Source: Thermoleophilia bacterium
GTDB lineage: Bacteria; Actinomycetota; Thermoleophilia; Gaiellales; Gaiellaceae
DNA length: 62,881 nt
Direction of reading: 5' to 3'
Assembly: GCA_025929895.1 (NCBI GenBank)
Contig: JAICPI010000007.1
Span: forward strand, 1 to 62,881
The notes beneath the pieces were generated by a model that made no database searches, was not told the origin of the DNA, and saw nothing but the letters and a program-made list of their open reading frames with translations. This document shows positions 16,128-23,524 of this stretch, piece after piece. Position 1 is the stretch's first letter. The number at the start of each line of letters is the position of its first letter. The translations under genes and the position numbers were made by a program.

Positions 16128-17131
16128 GTCGCGAGCAGCGACTCGAACGTGGGGTCGTTGGGGTTCCGCGCGGGGCGAACCTCGCGCCACGTGCAGTCGG
16201 CCGGGTCCTTGTCGTCGCGGAAGCGGATCAGCTTCGTGCCGTGGCGGAACCGGTTCCCCTGCACCTTGTCGTAGCGGACTTCGGCGACGAGCTTCGGCTT
16301 CAGCGGCGTCTCCTCGAGATCGCCGGTGCCCCAGCGGTTCGGCTCGGAGAACCGGCGCTCGGACTTCGTGTCGAGGAGCGGGCGGACGAGCTTCAGGATC
16401 TGGTCGTGCTTGGACGCCGCGACTGCGGCGGAGCCGACGTAGTCGAACTGGCCGTCGTCGCGGTAGAGGCCGAGCAGGAGCGTGGCCAGGCGGTCCGGCT
16501 TGTGCTTCCAGCGCACGCCGACGACGACGCAATCTGCGGTCTTGTACGGCTTCACCTTCGTGACCGCTTCGCGCGAGCCGGGCAGGTACGGCGAGTCGAG
16601 GCGCTTGGCGATCACGCCGTCGAGCCCAGCGGCCTCGAACGTGTCGAGCCAGCCGCGCGCGACCTCGGCGTCCTGCGTGCACGGCGAGAGCCGGAAGCCC
16701 TTCGCGACGCGCTGGAGCTCCTTTCGGCGCTTGGCCAGCGGCAGCTCGTGCACGGGCTTCCCCTTCCAGAGGAGCACGTCGAATGCGATGAACTCCGCGG
16801 GGATCTCCGCCGCCAGGCGGTTGACGCGGCTCTCGGCCGGGTGGAGTCGCATCTGCATCAACTCGAAGTCGAGCACGCCGTCCTGCGCGATCACGATCTC
16901 GCCGTCGAGCGCGGAGTGGGGCGGGAGCAGCTCGCCCAACGGCCGCAGCTCGGGGAAGTAGCGGAGCAGCGGGCGCTCCTTGCGCGACCAGAGCGCGAGC
17001 TCGCCGCCGTCGTTCTCGAGCACGCCGCGGAAGCCGTCCCACTTCGGCTCGTACTGCCACTCGTCGCCTTCCGGAAGCTCCGAGACGAGCTCCGCCTCCA
17101 TCGGCGGGAAGGGGACGTTTGGCCCGGGCAC
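16124..17131 (-). CDS. ATP-dependent DNA ligase, LigD/LigC ligase type
   Basis: From the GTG at 17131 the product has 335 residues. The nucleotidyl-transfer lysine is K30 in EPKWDGFRG (KxDG motif), followed by SALDGEIVI, LDGVIAKRLDSPYLPG and a VKPYKTADCVVVG segment. The C-terminal OB-fold has KLVAEVRYDKVQGNRFRH. It seals nicks using ATP; with the neighbouring polymerase it reconstitutes the parts of LigD on two proteins. A nuclease domain is not seen. Confidence 0.93.
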   Translation of the reverse strand: MPGPNVPFPPMEAELVSELPEGDEWQYEPKWDGFRGVLENDGGELALWSRKERPLLRYFPELRPLGELLPPHSALDGEIVIAQDGVLDFELMQMRLHPAESRVNRLAAEIPAEFIAFDVLLWKGKPVHELPLAKRRKELQRVAKGFRLSPCTQDAEVARGWLDTFEAAGLDGVIAKRLDSPYLPGSREAVTKVKPYKTADCVVVGVRWKHKPDRLATLLLGLYRDDGQFDYVGSAAVAASKHDQILKLVRPLLDTKSERRFSEPNRWGTGDLEETPLKPKLVAEVRYDKVQGNRFRHGTKLIRFRDDKDPADCTWREVRPARNPNDPTFESLLAT

Positions 17132-17150
17132 GGAGTGGAACCCTAGTCCC

Positions 17151-17915
17151 GTGAGCACGCTGGACGGGTTGTGGACGGTCGAGCGGGTCGGCGGCGCGCT
17201 GCCGCCGATGGCCGGCGTCCGCAAGCGGATCCGCGGGGCGGCGGGCGCGACCGTCGCCGGGCCGGTCCGGATGGCGTTCGACGTGCGGGGCATGGAGTTG
17301 CGCTACCGCGCGCCGTTCGTCGGGCTCGTCGACGTGCTCGAGCCGGCGGGCGAGGACTGGGAGGGGCGCTCGACGTTGTTCGGCAGGGAGTTCGGACGCT
17401 TTCGACTGAGGAGGATCTCCGTGACGCAGGAACTGCAGAGCCAGCTGGTCAAGCACATCGACGAGGCGCTCGCGATGGAGCAGAACGTGCTCCGCATGCT
17501 CGACTCGATGATCTCGACGACGGACGACCCGGAGATCAAGCAGCAGCTCCGGGAGCACAAGCTCGAGACCGAGAAGCAGGCCGACCGGATGCAGCGGCGG
17601 CTCGAGGCGCACGGTGCGTCTCCCTCCATGGTTCGCGAGGGCGTCGGGATCGCGCAGGCGTTGATGAAGAGCGTGCTCGACGTCGCGCGGACGGAGAAGG
17701 CCGGCCGGAACGCGCGCGACGGCTACGCGACGGAGGCGATGGAGATCGCGGCGTACCAGCTGCTCGAGCGGATCGCGGAGCGTGCCGGCGACGAGGCGAC
17801 GGCGGAGGCCGCCCGGGAGTCGCGGGCAGAGGAGGAGGCGATGGCGCGGCGGATCGAGGCGAACTGGGACCGCTTCGCCGAGCTCTCCCTGCAGGAGGCG
17901 GGGGTCGCGGTCTAA
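17151..17915 (+). CDS. DUF892 (YciE/YciF ferritin-like) protein with an N-terminal extra domain
   Basis: A GTG at 17151 opens 254 residues. Residues about 1-90 form an unrecognised beta-rich domain (LDGLWTVERVGGALPPMAGV, ending GREFGRFRLRR). Residues about 92-250 are an all-helical DUF892 ferritin-like bundle (LVKHIDEALAMEQNVLRML, EIKQQLREHKLETEKQADRM, YATEAMEIAAYQLLERIAERAGD) whose Glu and His residues may bind iron. A GTG at 17421, preceded by a strong AGGAGG site in the same frame, would yield DUF892 alone, so both a long and a short product are possible. Confidence 0.75.
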   Translation: MSTLDGLWTVERVGGALPPMAGVRKRIRGAAGATVAGPVRMAFDVRGMELRYRAPFVGLVDVLEPAGEDWEGRSTLFGREFGRFRLRRISVTQELQSQLVKHIDEALAMEQNVLRMLDSMISTTDDPEIKQQLREHKLETEKQADRMQRRLEAHGASPSMVREGVGIAQALMKSVLDVARTEKAGRNARDGYATEAMEIAAYQLLERIAERAGDEATAEAARESRAEEEAMARRIEANWDRFAELSLQEAGVAV

Positions 17916-17919
17916 CGGT

Positions 17920-18207
17920 CTACTGGAGCCAGGGAGCCAGGAACCGCTCGATCTCTCGGCAGCCCCGCGGACGCTCGAGCCGCGCCTGGACCGTCTTCGA
18001 CTCGACGACGAGGAGCGTCGGCATCTCCTCGACGCGGAAGCGCTCGACGATCTCGGGGTGCGCTTCCTGCTCGACGCGGTAGAGCCGGAACGTGCCGTGG
18101 TTGCGACGGCGCTGCAGGACCTGCGCCAGGAACCCTTCGGTGCGGCGACACGCGCCGGAGCGCGACGAGAAGAAGTAGACCAGTCCAGGCTGTGCGATCG
18201 CGGCCAT
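17920..18207 (-). CDS. Small thioredoxin-like protein with one active-site cysteine
   Basis: The 95-residue product has a thioredoxin fold: GLVYFFSSRSGACRRTEGFLAQ, RLYRVEQEAHPEIVERFRVEEMPTLLVV with the cis-proline MPT, and a C-terminal helix. Where thioredoxin has WCGPC, this protein has SGACRRTE, leaving a single cysteine at residue 20, so it cannot act as a normal disulphide reductase. It may bind a partner or act by a monothiol mechanism. It is convergent with the DUF892 gene and divergent from fabF. Confidence 0.75.
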   Translation of the reverse strand: MAAIAQPGLVYFFSSRSGACRRTEGFLAQVLQRRRNHGTFRLYRVEQEAHPEIVERFRVEEMPTLLVVESKTVQARLERPRGCREIERFLAPWLQ

Positions 18208-18292
18208 CGAGCCTCCTGAGAATCGAGGGCAGGGGCTTGGCCCGGGGACTCGTGATTTCTACCCACGGAGCCTGCTCTGGTAAACCAGCACG

Positions 18293-19525
18293 GTGCGGCG
18301 CGTCGTCGTCACGGGTCTCGGAGCGGTCACGCCGCTCGGAAACGACGCGCCCTCGACCTGGCAGGCGGCCCGCGAGGGTCGCAGCGGGGTCGACTTCATC
18401 CGCGCGTTCGACGCGTCCGAGTTTCCCGTCCGGATTGCGGCCGAGGTCAAGGACTTCGACCCGGGGAGCGTCGTCTCGGCGAAGGACGTGCGAAAGCTCG
18501 ACCGCAACGTGCTGCTCGCGGTCGCTTCGGCGAAGGAAGCCGTCGGCGACGCCGAGCTGAACGGGTTCGACCCGAGCCGGGTCGGGATCGTCTTCGGCTC
18601 CGCGATCGGCGGCGTGCTCGGGATCATGGAGCAGGCGGAGGTCCTGCGCGACCGCGGCCCCGACCGCGTGTCGCCGAACTTCCTGCCGAACGTGCTCGTC
18701 GACTCCGCGAGCGGGCAGCTCGCGATCACGCTCGGAATCCGCGGTCCGAACTACGCGCCGGTCTCCGCCTGCGCGACCGGCTCGCACGCGGTCGGCGAGG
18801 GCGCGGAGCTGATCCGGCGCGGCGACGTAGACGCCGTGATCGCCGGCGGGACGGAGGCATGCATCCACCCGCTGATCCTGGCCGGGTTCTGCGCGATGCG
18901 CGGGCTCGCCGCGGAGCACGAGCACCCACCGCGCGCCTCGCGTCCGTTCGACGCGACGCGCGCCGGGTTCGTGATGGGCGAAGGCTCGTGCGCGCTCGTG
19001 CTCGAGGAGCTCGAGCACGCGCAGGCGCGCGGCGCACGCATCTACGCCGAGGTGCTCGCCTACGGCACGTCGAACGACGCGCACCACATGGCGCAGCCCG
19101 AGCCGGAGGCGATCGGCGTCAGCGAGATGATGCGCTCGGCGCTGAACCGTGCCGGGATCGCTCCCGAGCAGGTCGGCTACATCAACGCGCACGGCACCTC
19201 CACGCCGCTCGGCGACCTCGCCGAGACTCGCGCGATCAAGCGGGTGTTCGGCGAGCACGCGTACGAGCTCGCGGTCTCGTCGACGAAGTCCGTCACGGGT
19301 CACTGCTTCGGCGCCGCCGGCGCGATCGAGGCGATGATGTGCGTGCTCGCGCTGCACCACGGCGTCCTGCCGCCGACGGCGAACTACGAGCACCCGGACC
19401 CCGACTGCGACCTCGACTACGTGCCGAACGAGGCCCGCGAGGCGCAGGTCGAGGTCGCGCTCTCGAACGCGATGGGCCTCGGCGGCCACAACGCGTGCGT
19501 ACTCGTCGGCCGCTACGACGCCTGA
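18293..19525 (+). CDS. fabF: Beta-ketoacyl-ACP synthase II
   Basis: The 410-residue product, starting at a GTG at 18293, has the full FabF pattern: RRVVVTGLGAVTPLG at the start, the active-site cysteine C160 in VSACATGSHA, INAHGTSTPLGD with the first catalytic histidine, and KSVTGHCFGAAGAIEA with the conserved Lys and second His. It extends acyl chains by decarboxylative condensation with malonyl-ACP in the cytoplasm. It stands alone, without acpP or fabH nearby, so it may serve a specialised lipid path or be the general elongation enzyme. Confidence 0.93.
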   Translation: MRRVVVTGLGAVTPLGNDAPSTWQAAREGRSGVDFIRAFDASEFPVRIAAEVKDFDPGSVVSAKDVRKLDRNVLLAVASAKEAVGDAELNGFDPSRVGIVFGSAIGGVLGIMEQAEVLRDRGPDRVSPNFLPNVLVDSASGQLAITLGIRGPNYAPVSACATGSHAVGEGAELIRRGDVDAVIAGGTEACIHPLILAGFCAMRGLAAEHEHPPRASRPFDATRAGFVMGEGSCALVLEELEHAQARGARIYAEVLAYGTSNDAHHMAQPEPEAIGVSEMMRSALNRAGIAPEQVGYINAHGTSTPLGDLAETRAIKRVFGEHAYELAVSSTKSVTGHCFGAAGAIEAMMCVLALHHGVLPPTANYEHPDPDCDLDYVPNEAREAQVEVALSNAMGLGGHNACVLVGRYDA

Positions 19526-19533
19526 CGCGGCCC

Positions 19534-19600
19534 TAACAGTGCCTGGCACCGTGAGCTAACAGTGCCTGGCACCGTGAGCTCACAGTCTCCGGCACGGGTC
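19534..19600. repeat. Tandem 23-bp repeat, about 2.9 copies, core GTGCCTGGCAC
   Basis: Two exact 23-bp units (19534-19556 and 19557-19579) share the 20-mer CAGTGCCTGGCACCGTGAGC. A third, degenerate unit continues to about 19600 (CACAGTCTCCGGCACGG). The core GTGCCTGGCAC is a near-perfect inverted repeat. The block lies between the convergent ends of fabF and a HAD phosphatase gene, where it could act as a transcription stop or be a dispersed repeat; a related element is at 2736-2758. Confidence 0.85.
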
Positions 19601-20246
19601 ACGGGGTAAGCGCTTCCGGCGTCAGCTCGGCGAGCGAGCGCAGGACGACGTCGGCGAGCGCGAGCGAGTCCTCGTCTGGCGGGAACTCCGCGTTCGGGAT
19701 CGCCACGACGCGGAGGCCGGCGGCGTGCGCGGAGCGGATGCCGTTCCGCGAGTCCTCGACCGCGGCGGCCCGCTCCGGCTCGACGCCGAGTCGCCGGCAC
19801 GCCTCGAGGTAGACGTCGGGTGCCGGCTTGCCGCGCTCGACCTCCTCGGAGGAGACCGTCACCCTGAAGAACTGCGCCAGGTCGCCGAGGTCGAGCGCGA
19901 GGTCGATCAGCGGCCGGTTCGACGACGACGCGAGCCCGAGCGGCCAGCGCGCCGCGAGCCGCCCGACGGCCTCGCTGGCACCGGGCAGCAGCGGGAGCCG
20001 CTCGCGGTAGCGCTCCTCCATGCGGCGGACCACGTCCGCCGCGATCTCGTCCGGCAGCTCGGGCACGCCGACGACGTCGTGCAGGTAGCGCGACCACTCC
20101 GGCGAGCTCATCCCCATCATCTCGGCCTGCGCGCGGTCGCTCCAGCGCCCGCCGCGCTCGAGCGCGAGCGCCTCGCGCACCTCGTCCCAGAGCCGCTCCG
20201 AGTCGAGCAGCACGCCGTCGAGGTCGAAGACGACCGCGTCGATCAT
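19599..20246 (-). CDS. HAD-superfamily phosphatase (beta-phosphoglucomutase-like)
   Basis: The ATG at 20246 gives 215 residues with HAD motif I FDLDGVLLDSE (nucleophile and acid/base aspartates), a helical cap (RWSDRAQAEMMGMSSPEW), motif II LASSSN, motif III lysine in RGKPAPDVYL, and motif IV AAAVEDSRNGIRSA. This is the subfamily I phosphatase/phosphoglucomutase layout; the exact sugar phosphate cannot be named. Its start overlaps the stop of the flavin reductase-like gene by 4 bp, making a two-gene unit. Confidence 0.9.
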   Translation of the reverse strand: MIDAVVFDLDGVLLDSERLWDEVREALALERGGRWSDRAQAEMMGMSSPEWSRYLHDVVGVPELPDEIAADVVRRMEERYRERLPLLPGASEAVGRLAARWPLGLASSSNRPLIDLALDLGDLAQFFRVTVSSEEVERGKPAPDVYLEACRRLGVEPERAAAVEDSRNGIRSAHAAGLRVVAIPNAEFPPDEDSLALADVVLRSLAELTPEALTP

Positions 20247-20704
20247 GCCGCGTGGTAGCCGCCGTCGCGGTAGACGAGCCCCGGCCCGCTGCGCCCGAGC
20301 TCCGCCCGCTCGACTGCCGCGACGAAGATCGTGTGGTCGCCCGCGGGGTGCTCCGACCGCACGCCGCAGCGAAGCCATGCGAGCGCCCCCTCGAGCAGCG
20401 GCCCGTACTCGTCCTCGCGAACGGCGACACCCTCCCACTGCGCGATCGGGGGCACGCTCCGCGCGAAGTGCTGCGCCAGGGCGTCCTGGTCCCCCGCGAG
20501 GACGCTGACGGCGAAGCGCCCGGCCTCGCGCACGAGCTCGTGCGCCTGCGCCTCGTGGCCGATCGACACGCCCACGAGCGCCGGTTCCAGCGAGAGCGAG
20601 ACGAGCGAGCCGATCGTGACTCCGTACGGCGCGGGAACCGTCAGCACGGAGATCCCCGACGGGAATCGCCGCATCGCCGCGCGGAGCTCGTCGCCGCTCG
20701 CCAC
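20243..20704 (-). CDS. Flavin reductase-like FMN-binding protein
   Basis: The 153-residue product fits the flavin reductase domain family (DIM6/NTAB): LRAAMRRFPSGISVLTV, GVTIGSLVSLSLEPALVGVSIG, GRFAVSVLAGDQDALAQHFA and a late AGDHTIFVAAVE. Such proteins bind FMN and pass electrons from NAD(P)H to free flavin for partner monooxygenases. No monooxygenase is adjacent, and the gene is coupled to a HAD phosphatase, so the partner is unknown. Confidence 0.87.
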   Translation of the reverse strand: MASGDELRAAMRRFPSGISVLTVPAPYGVTIGSLVSLSLEPALVGVSIGHEAQAHELVREAGRFAVSVLAGDQDALAQHFARSVPPIAQWEGVAVREDEYGPLLEGALAWLRCGVRSEHPAGDHTIFVAAVERAELGRSGPGLVYRDGGYHAA

Positions 20705-20721
20705 GGCGGGATGCTAGAGCG

Positions 20722-21597
20722 CTAGTTCGGGCGGCAGTACTTCGACCCGGCCGAGAGCGCCCGCTGCTCCTCGTTCGCGACGCGGTCGGCCTCGCGGTCG
20801 TACGGCCCCGGCGCGCCGCTCTCCCAGTAGACGTCGGGTGTGACCCCCGGGCCGATGATCGTGACGCGGTAGCGCTCGCCCTTGCCGATCGGACGACTGC
20901 CGCGGCGGAAGAACCCGTAGCAGAAGTTCCCGCGGGGGTTCTGCGCCAGGAAGCCGGCCTCGCGCCGCCAGCCCCGCCCGTGCGCGGAGTTGAACGTGTC
21001 GAGGTAGAGGTTCCGCCCGTACCCGTCGCGCGGCGCGCCGTTCCGGGTGACGCGGAAGCCGAAGATCGGATGGCCGAGGTACGTGTACGTCCCGTAGAGA
21101 TGGTCGTAGCGCCGGTACGCCCAGTCGAGCTTGATCTGGAGCTGCGGGAGCGCGCCCTGCCAATGCGAGAGCCGAAGCTCCCACGCGGCCTGCCGCGGGG
21201 TGGGCGCCGCGCCGCGGCCGGGAAGCATCCGCTGCCAGCTCTGCACGGCCCAATACGAGCCGTCGGCGGCCTTGCAGCCGAGCCTGAACCACTTCAGGGC
21301 GGGGCCGTCGTACGGCGCGCAGGTGTTCCGGAACGACCTCACCGGGGTCGAGTAGTGCTTCCGGAAGCGCACCTGCGGGATCCGCGGATGGGGATGGCGC
21401 GCATTGACCGCGCCCCAGACGAGGACCCTGCGCTGGCGCCCGCCGGCGCGGTACGTGAGAAGCGCCTGCCCGCGATCGTTCACCGCGAGCCGCACGCCGG
21501 TCGCGTTCAGATCGATCCGCTCCGAGGCGGACGCCGACGAGGCGCCGACTGCTGCCGCGGCGACCGCGAGGAGGGCGACGAAGGCTCGCGGGAACAT
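20722..21597 (-). CDS. Secreted protein of unknown function
   Basis: The ATG at 21597 starts 291 residues with a clear signal peptide (FVALLAVAAAAVGASSASA). The mature part has WGAVNARHPHPRIPQVRF, FRNTCAPYDGPALKW, a Trp- and Tyr-rich middle (WELRLSHWQGALPQLQIKLD, YGTYTYLGHPIFGFRV) and a C-terminal NFCYGFFRRG with a last Cys near the end. It resembles exported proteins found repeatedly in soil actinobacteria, but I do not recognise a named family or catalytic motif. Confidence 0.7.
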   Translation of the reverse strand: MFPRAFVALLAVAAAAVGASSASASERIDLNATGVRLAVNDRGQALLTYRAGGRQRRVLVWGAVNARHPHPRIPQVRFRKHYSTPVRSFRNTCAPYDGPALKWFRLGCKAADGSYWAVQSWQRMLPGRGAAPTPRQAAWELRLSHWQGALPQLQIKLDWAYRRYDHLYGTYTYLGHPIFGFRVTRNGAPRDGYGRNLYLDTFNSAHGRGWRREAGFLAQNPRGNFCYGFFRRGSRPIGKGERYRVTIIGPGVTPDVYWESGAPGPYDREADRVANEEQRALSAGSKYCRPN

Positions 21598-21690
21598 CAC
21601 GGACGTTGTATCGGCGGTTCGTAAAGAGGGTTTGAGCACACGCGGAGGGGCGGCCTCCCGCCCCTCCGCCGGTCTACGAAGCGCCGTCGG

Positions 21691-22125
21691 CTACGTCGCG
21701 GCTCTCATCCGCGGCTCACGGCCGAGCAGGAAGCCGCCCGCGACCATCGCCGCGCCGAGCGCGAAGTGGAGCCAGTGGTCGGCCGAGTTCGTGGGCAACC
21801 AGTCGAGCCCGCCGATCAGGCCGACGACCCAGAGCAGCAGGTAGATCACGCCGCCGCCGATCAGGAACAGCCGCGCTCCTTCCCACGTCCGGGCCAGTGC
21901 GAGGCCGGCGATGCCGAAGAGCAGGTGCACGAGGTTGTGCAGCACGCTCACCTTGAAGAGCCCGAGAAGCTCTGCGTCGGAGTCCTCGCCGGCGAAGTCG
22001 CCCGGCGCGTCGGTCGTGATGCCGGGGATGAACCCGAGGATGCCGACGAGCAGGAACGCGATGCCGAACAGCCGGGCGACCGTGACGAGCAGGTCGCGGT
22101 CGCTGGCCATGGGCCGATCAACCAT
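21691..22125 (-). CDS. DUF4383 membrane protein
   Basis: The 144-residue protein has four hydrophobic helices and the DUF4383 pattern: LVTVARLFGIAFLLVGILGFIPGITT, then LLGLFKVSVLHNLVHLLFGIAGL, a YLLLWVVGLIGG helix and an ADHWLHFALGAAMVAGG end. The HN..H and HW.H histidines are conserved in the family. The role of these membrane proteins is unknown. An ATG at 22125 or one five codons later could start it. Confidence 0.85.
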   Translation of the reverse strand: MVDRPMASDRDLLVTVARLFGIAFLLVGILGFIPGITTDAPGDFAGEDSDAELLGLFKVSVLHNLVHLLFGIAGLALARTWEGARLFLIGGGVIYLLLWVVGLIGGLDWLPTNSADHWLHFALGAAMVAGGFLLGREPRMRAAT

Positions 22126-22242
22126 TGAGTCCTCCTGGGTAGTCGAACGATGTCGTTGCCGTGTCTCCTTCGACCCCGAGCGAGAAGCTTAAACCGCTAC
22201 GCGCGGGCGACCAGGACGGGACGAGCCTGCGCGACTCCCTAG

Positions 22243-22331
22243 CGGCGGGGGTGGGATTCGAACCCACGGACCGCCTTGCGGCGGTCAACGGTTTTCAAGA
22301 CCGCCCCGTTCGACCGCTCCGGAACCCCGCC
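22243..22331 (-). tRNA. tRNA-Ser(UGA), starting on the serS stop codon
   Basis: From 22331 on the minus strand the acceptor stem is GGCGGGG/CCCCGCC with discriminator G. The anticodon loop CTTGAAA (anticodon UGA) is flanked by GCGGT/ACCGT, with a long variable arm containing an inverted pair CCGCC/GGCGG, and a GTGGG/CCCAC T-stem. The length is 89 nt with no CCA. Its first base is the G of the serS TAG stop, so the tRNA must be cut from the serS transcript or has a promoter inside serS. It decodes UCA and, by wobble, UCG. Confidence 0.95.
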
Positions 22332-23524
22332 TATGTGGTCACCGTAGCCGGGGCGCCGTACTCGCGCAGCGCGCGCGGAACGCCGCCCTGGAAGTTCTCG
22401 AGGATCGCGAGCACGGCGCGGTCCGTGACCATCGTCCCGTTCAGCGTGTGCACCGGTTCGGGCCCATGCTCGCCCCGAAAGCGGATGCCGAGGCGCCGCG
22501 CCTGGAAGTCGGTCGTGTTCGAGCACGACGTGAGCTCCCGGTAGCGCTGCTGGCTCGGGAACCACGCCTCGATGTCGTACTTCTTCGCGGCGGACGCGCC
22601 GAGGTCTCCGGCGGCGACGTTGACGACGCGGTAGGGGAGCTCGAGCGTTCGCAGGAACGCCTCCTCGAGCTCGAGCAGGCGGTCGTGCTCGTCCCACGAC
22701 TCGTCGGGCCGCGCGTACACGAACATCTCGACCTTGTTGAACTGGTGCACGCGGAACATCCCGCGCGTGTCCTTGCCGGCGGCGCCCGCCTCGCGCCGGA
22801 AGTTCGTCGAGAACCCGGCGTAGCGCAACGGCACCTCGTCAAGGATCTCGCCCATGTGGAGCGCGGCGAGCGCGACCTCCGACGTGCCGGTGAGGAAGAG
22901 GCCGTCGTCCGCGAGCGCGTAGATGTTCGAGCGCTCCGTCGGGAAGAACCCGGTGCCGTGCATCGCCTCCTCGCGGACGAGCACGGGCGGGATCACCGCC
23001 GTGAACCCGTGCGCGACGAGATGGTCGATCGCTGCGCGGTAGAGCGCGAGTGCCAGCAGCGCGGCGTCCCCGATCAGGTAGCCGAAGCGCGAGCCGGAGA
23101 TGCGGGCGGCTCGGTCCATGTCGAAGCGGCCGATCTCGGTGTGCTCCTTCGGCTCGTCGAGCTGCGCCGGCTCTCCCCAGCGGGACACCTCGACCGCGTC
23201 GTCCTCGGTGTCGCCGTCGGGCACGCTCTCGTGGGGCGGGTTCGGGACGCGTGCGAGCACGTCGTCCCGCAGGCGGGTCGCCTCGTCGTGTTCCGCCTCG
23301 AGGCGGGAGAGCTCCTCCTTCGCGCCGCGCAGCTCCTCGAGCTGCTCCGGCGTCGGCTTGCCCTTCGTCTTCGTCCGCGCGCGCAGCTCGGTCACCCGGG
23401 TCTCGAGCTCGCGCCAGCGGGCGTCCGCGGCCAGCAGCTCGTCGAAGGCGTCCGCGGAACCCTTGCGGGCGAGCGCCGCGCGGAACGCGGCGGGGTCGTG
23501 GCGCGCTGCACGGACGTCGATCAC
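22331..23524 (-). CDS. serS: Seryl-tRNA synthetase
   Basis: The GTG at 23524 overlaps the TGA of the HAD gene (GTGA) and gives 397 residues. Residues about 1-105 form the tRNA-binding coiled-coil arm (VIDVRAARHDPAAFRAALARK, helix pairs rich in Glu and Arg). The class II catalytic core has motif 2 FRREAGAAGKDTRGMFRVHQF and motif 3 HTLNGTMVTDRAVLAILENFQ. It charges all serine tRNAs using ATP. The final base of its TAG stop is the first base of tRNA-Ser(UGA). It ends a five-member minus-strand unit starting at 26173. Confidence 0.96.
   Translation of the reverse strand: MIDVRAARHDPAAFRAALARKGSADAFDELLAADARWRELETRVTELRARTKTKGKPTPEQLEELRGAKEELSRLEAEHDEATRLRDDVLARVPNPPHESVPDGDTEDDAVEVSRWGEPAQLDEPKEHTEIGRFDMDRAARISGSRFGYLIGDAALLALALYRAAIDHLVAHGFTAVIPPVLVREEAMHGTGFFPTERSNIYALADDGLFLTGTSEVALAALHMGEILDEVPLRYAGFSTNFRREAGAAGKDTRGMFRVHQFNKVEMFVYARPDESWDEHDRLLELEEAFLRTLELPYRVVNVAAGDLGASAAKKYDIEAWFPSQQRYRELTSCSNTTDFQARRLGIRFRGEHGPEPVHTLNGTMVTDRAVLAILENFQGGVPRALREYGAPATVTT

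Noticed and set aside
15108-18266. A very long open frame (over 1000 codons) on the minus strand
   Set aside because: It runs antisense or out of frame to the LigD polymerase, ligase and DUF892 genes, is rich in Arg and Pro, and has no domain pattern. High GC makes such frames common.
19534-19600. CRISPR array
   Set aside because: Units are directly adjacent with no spacers and only about three copies, so it is a simple tandem repeat.
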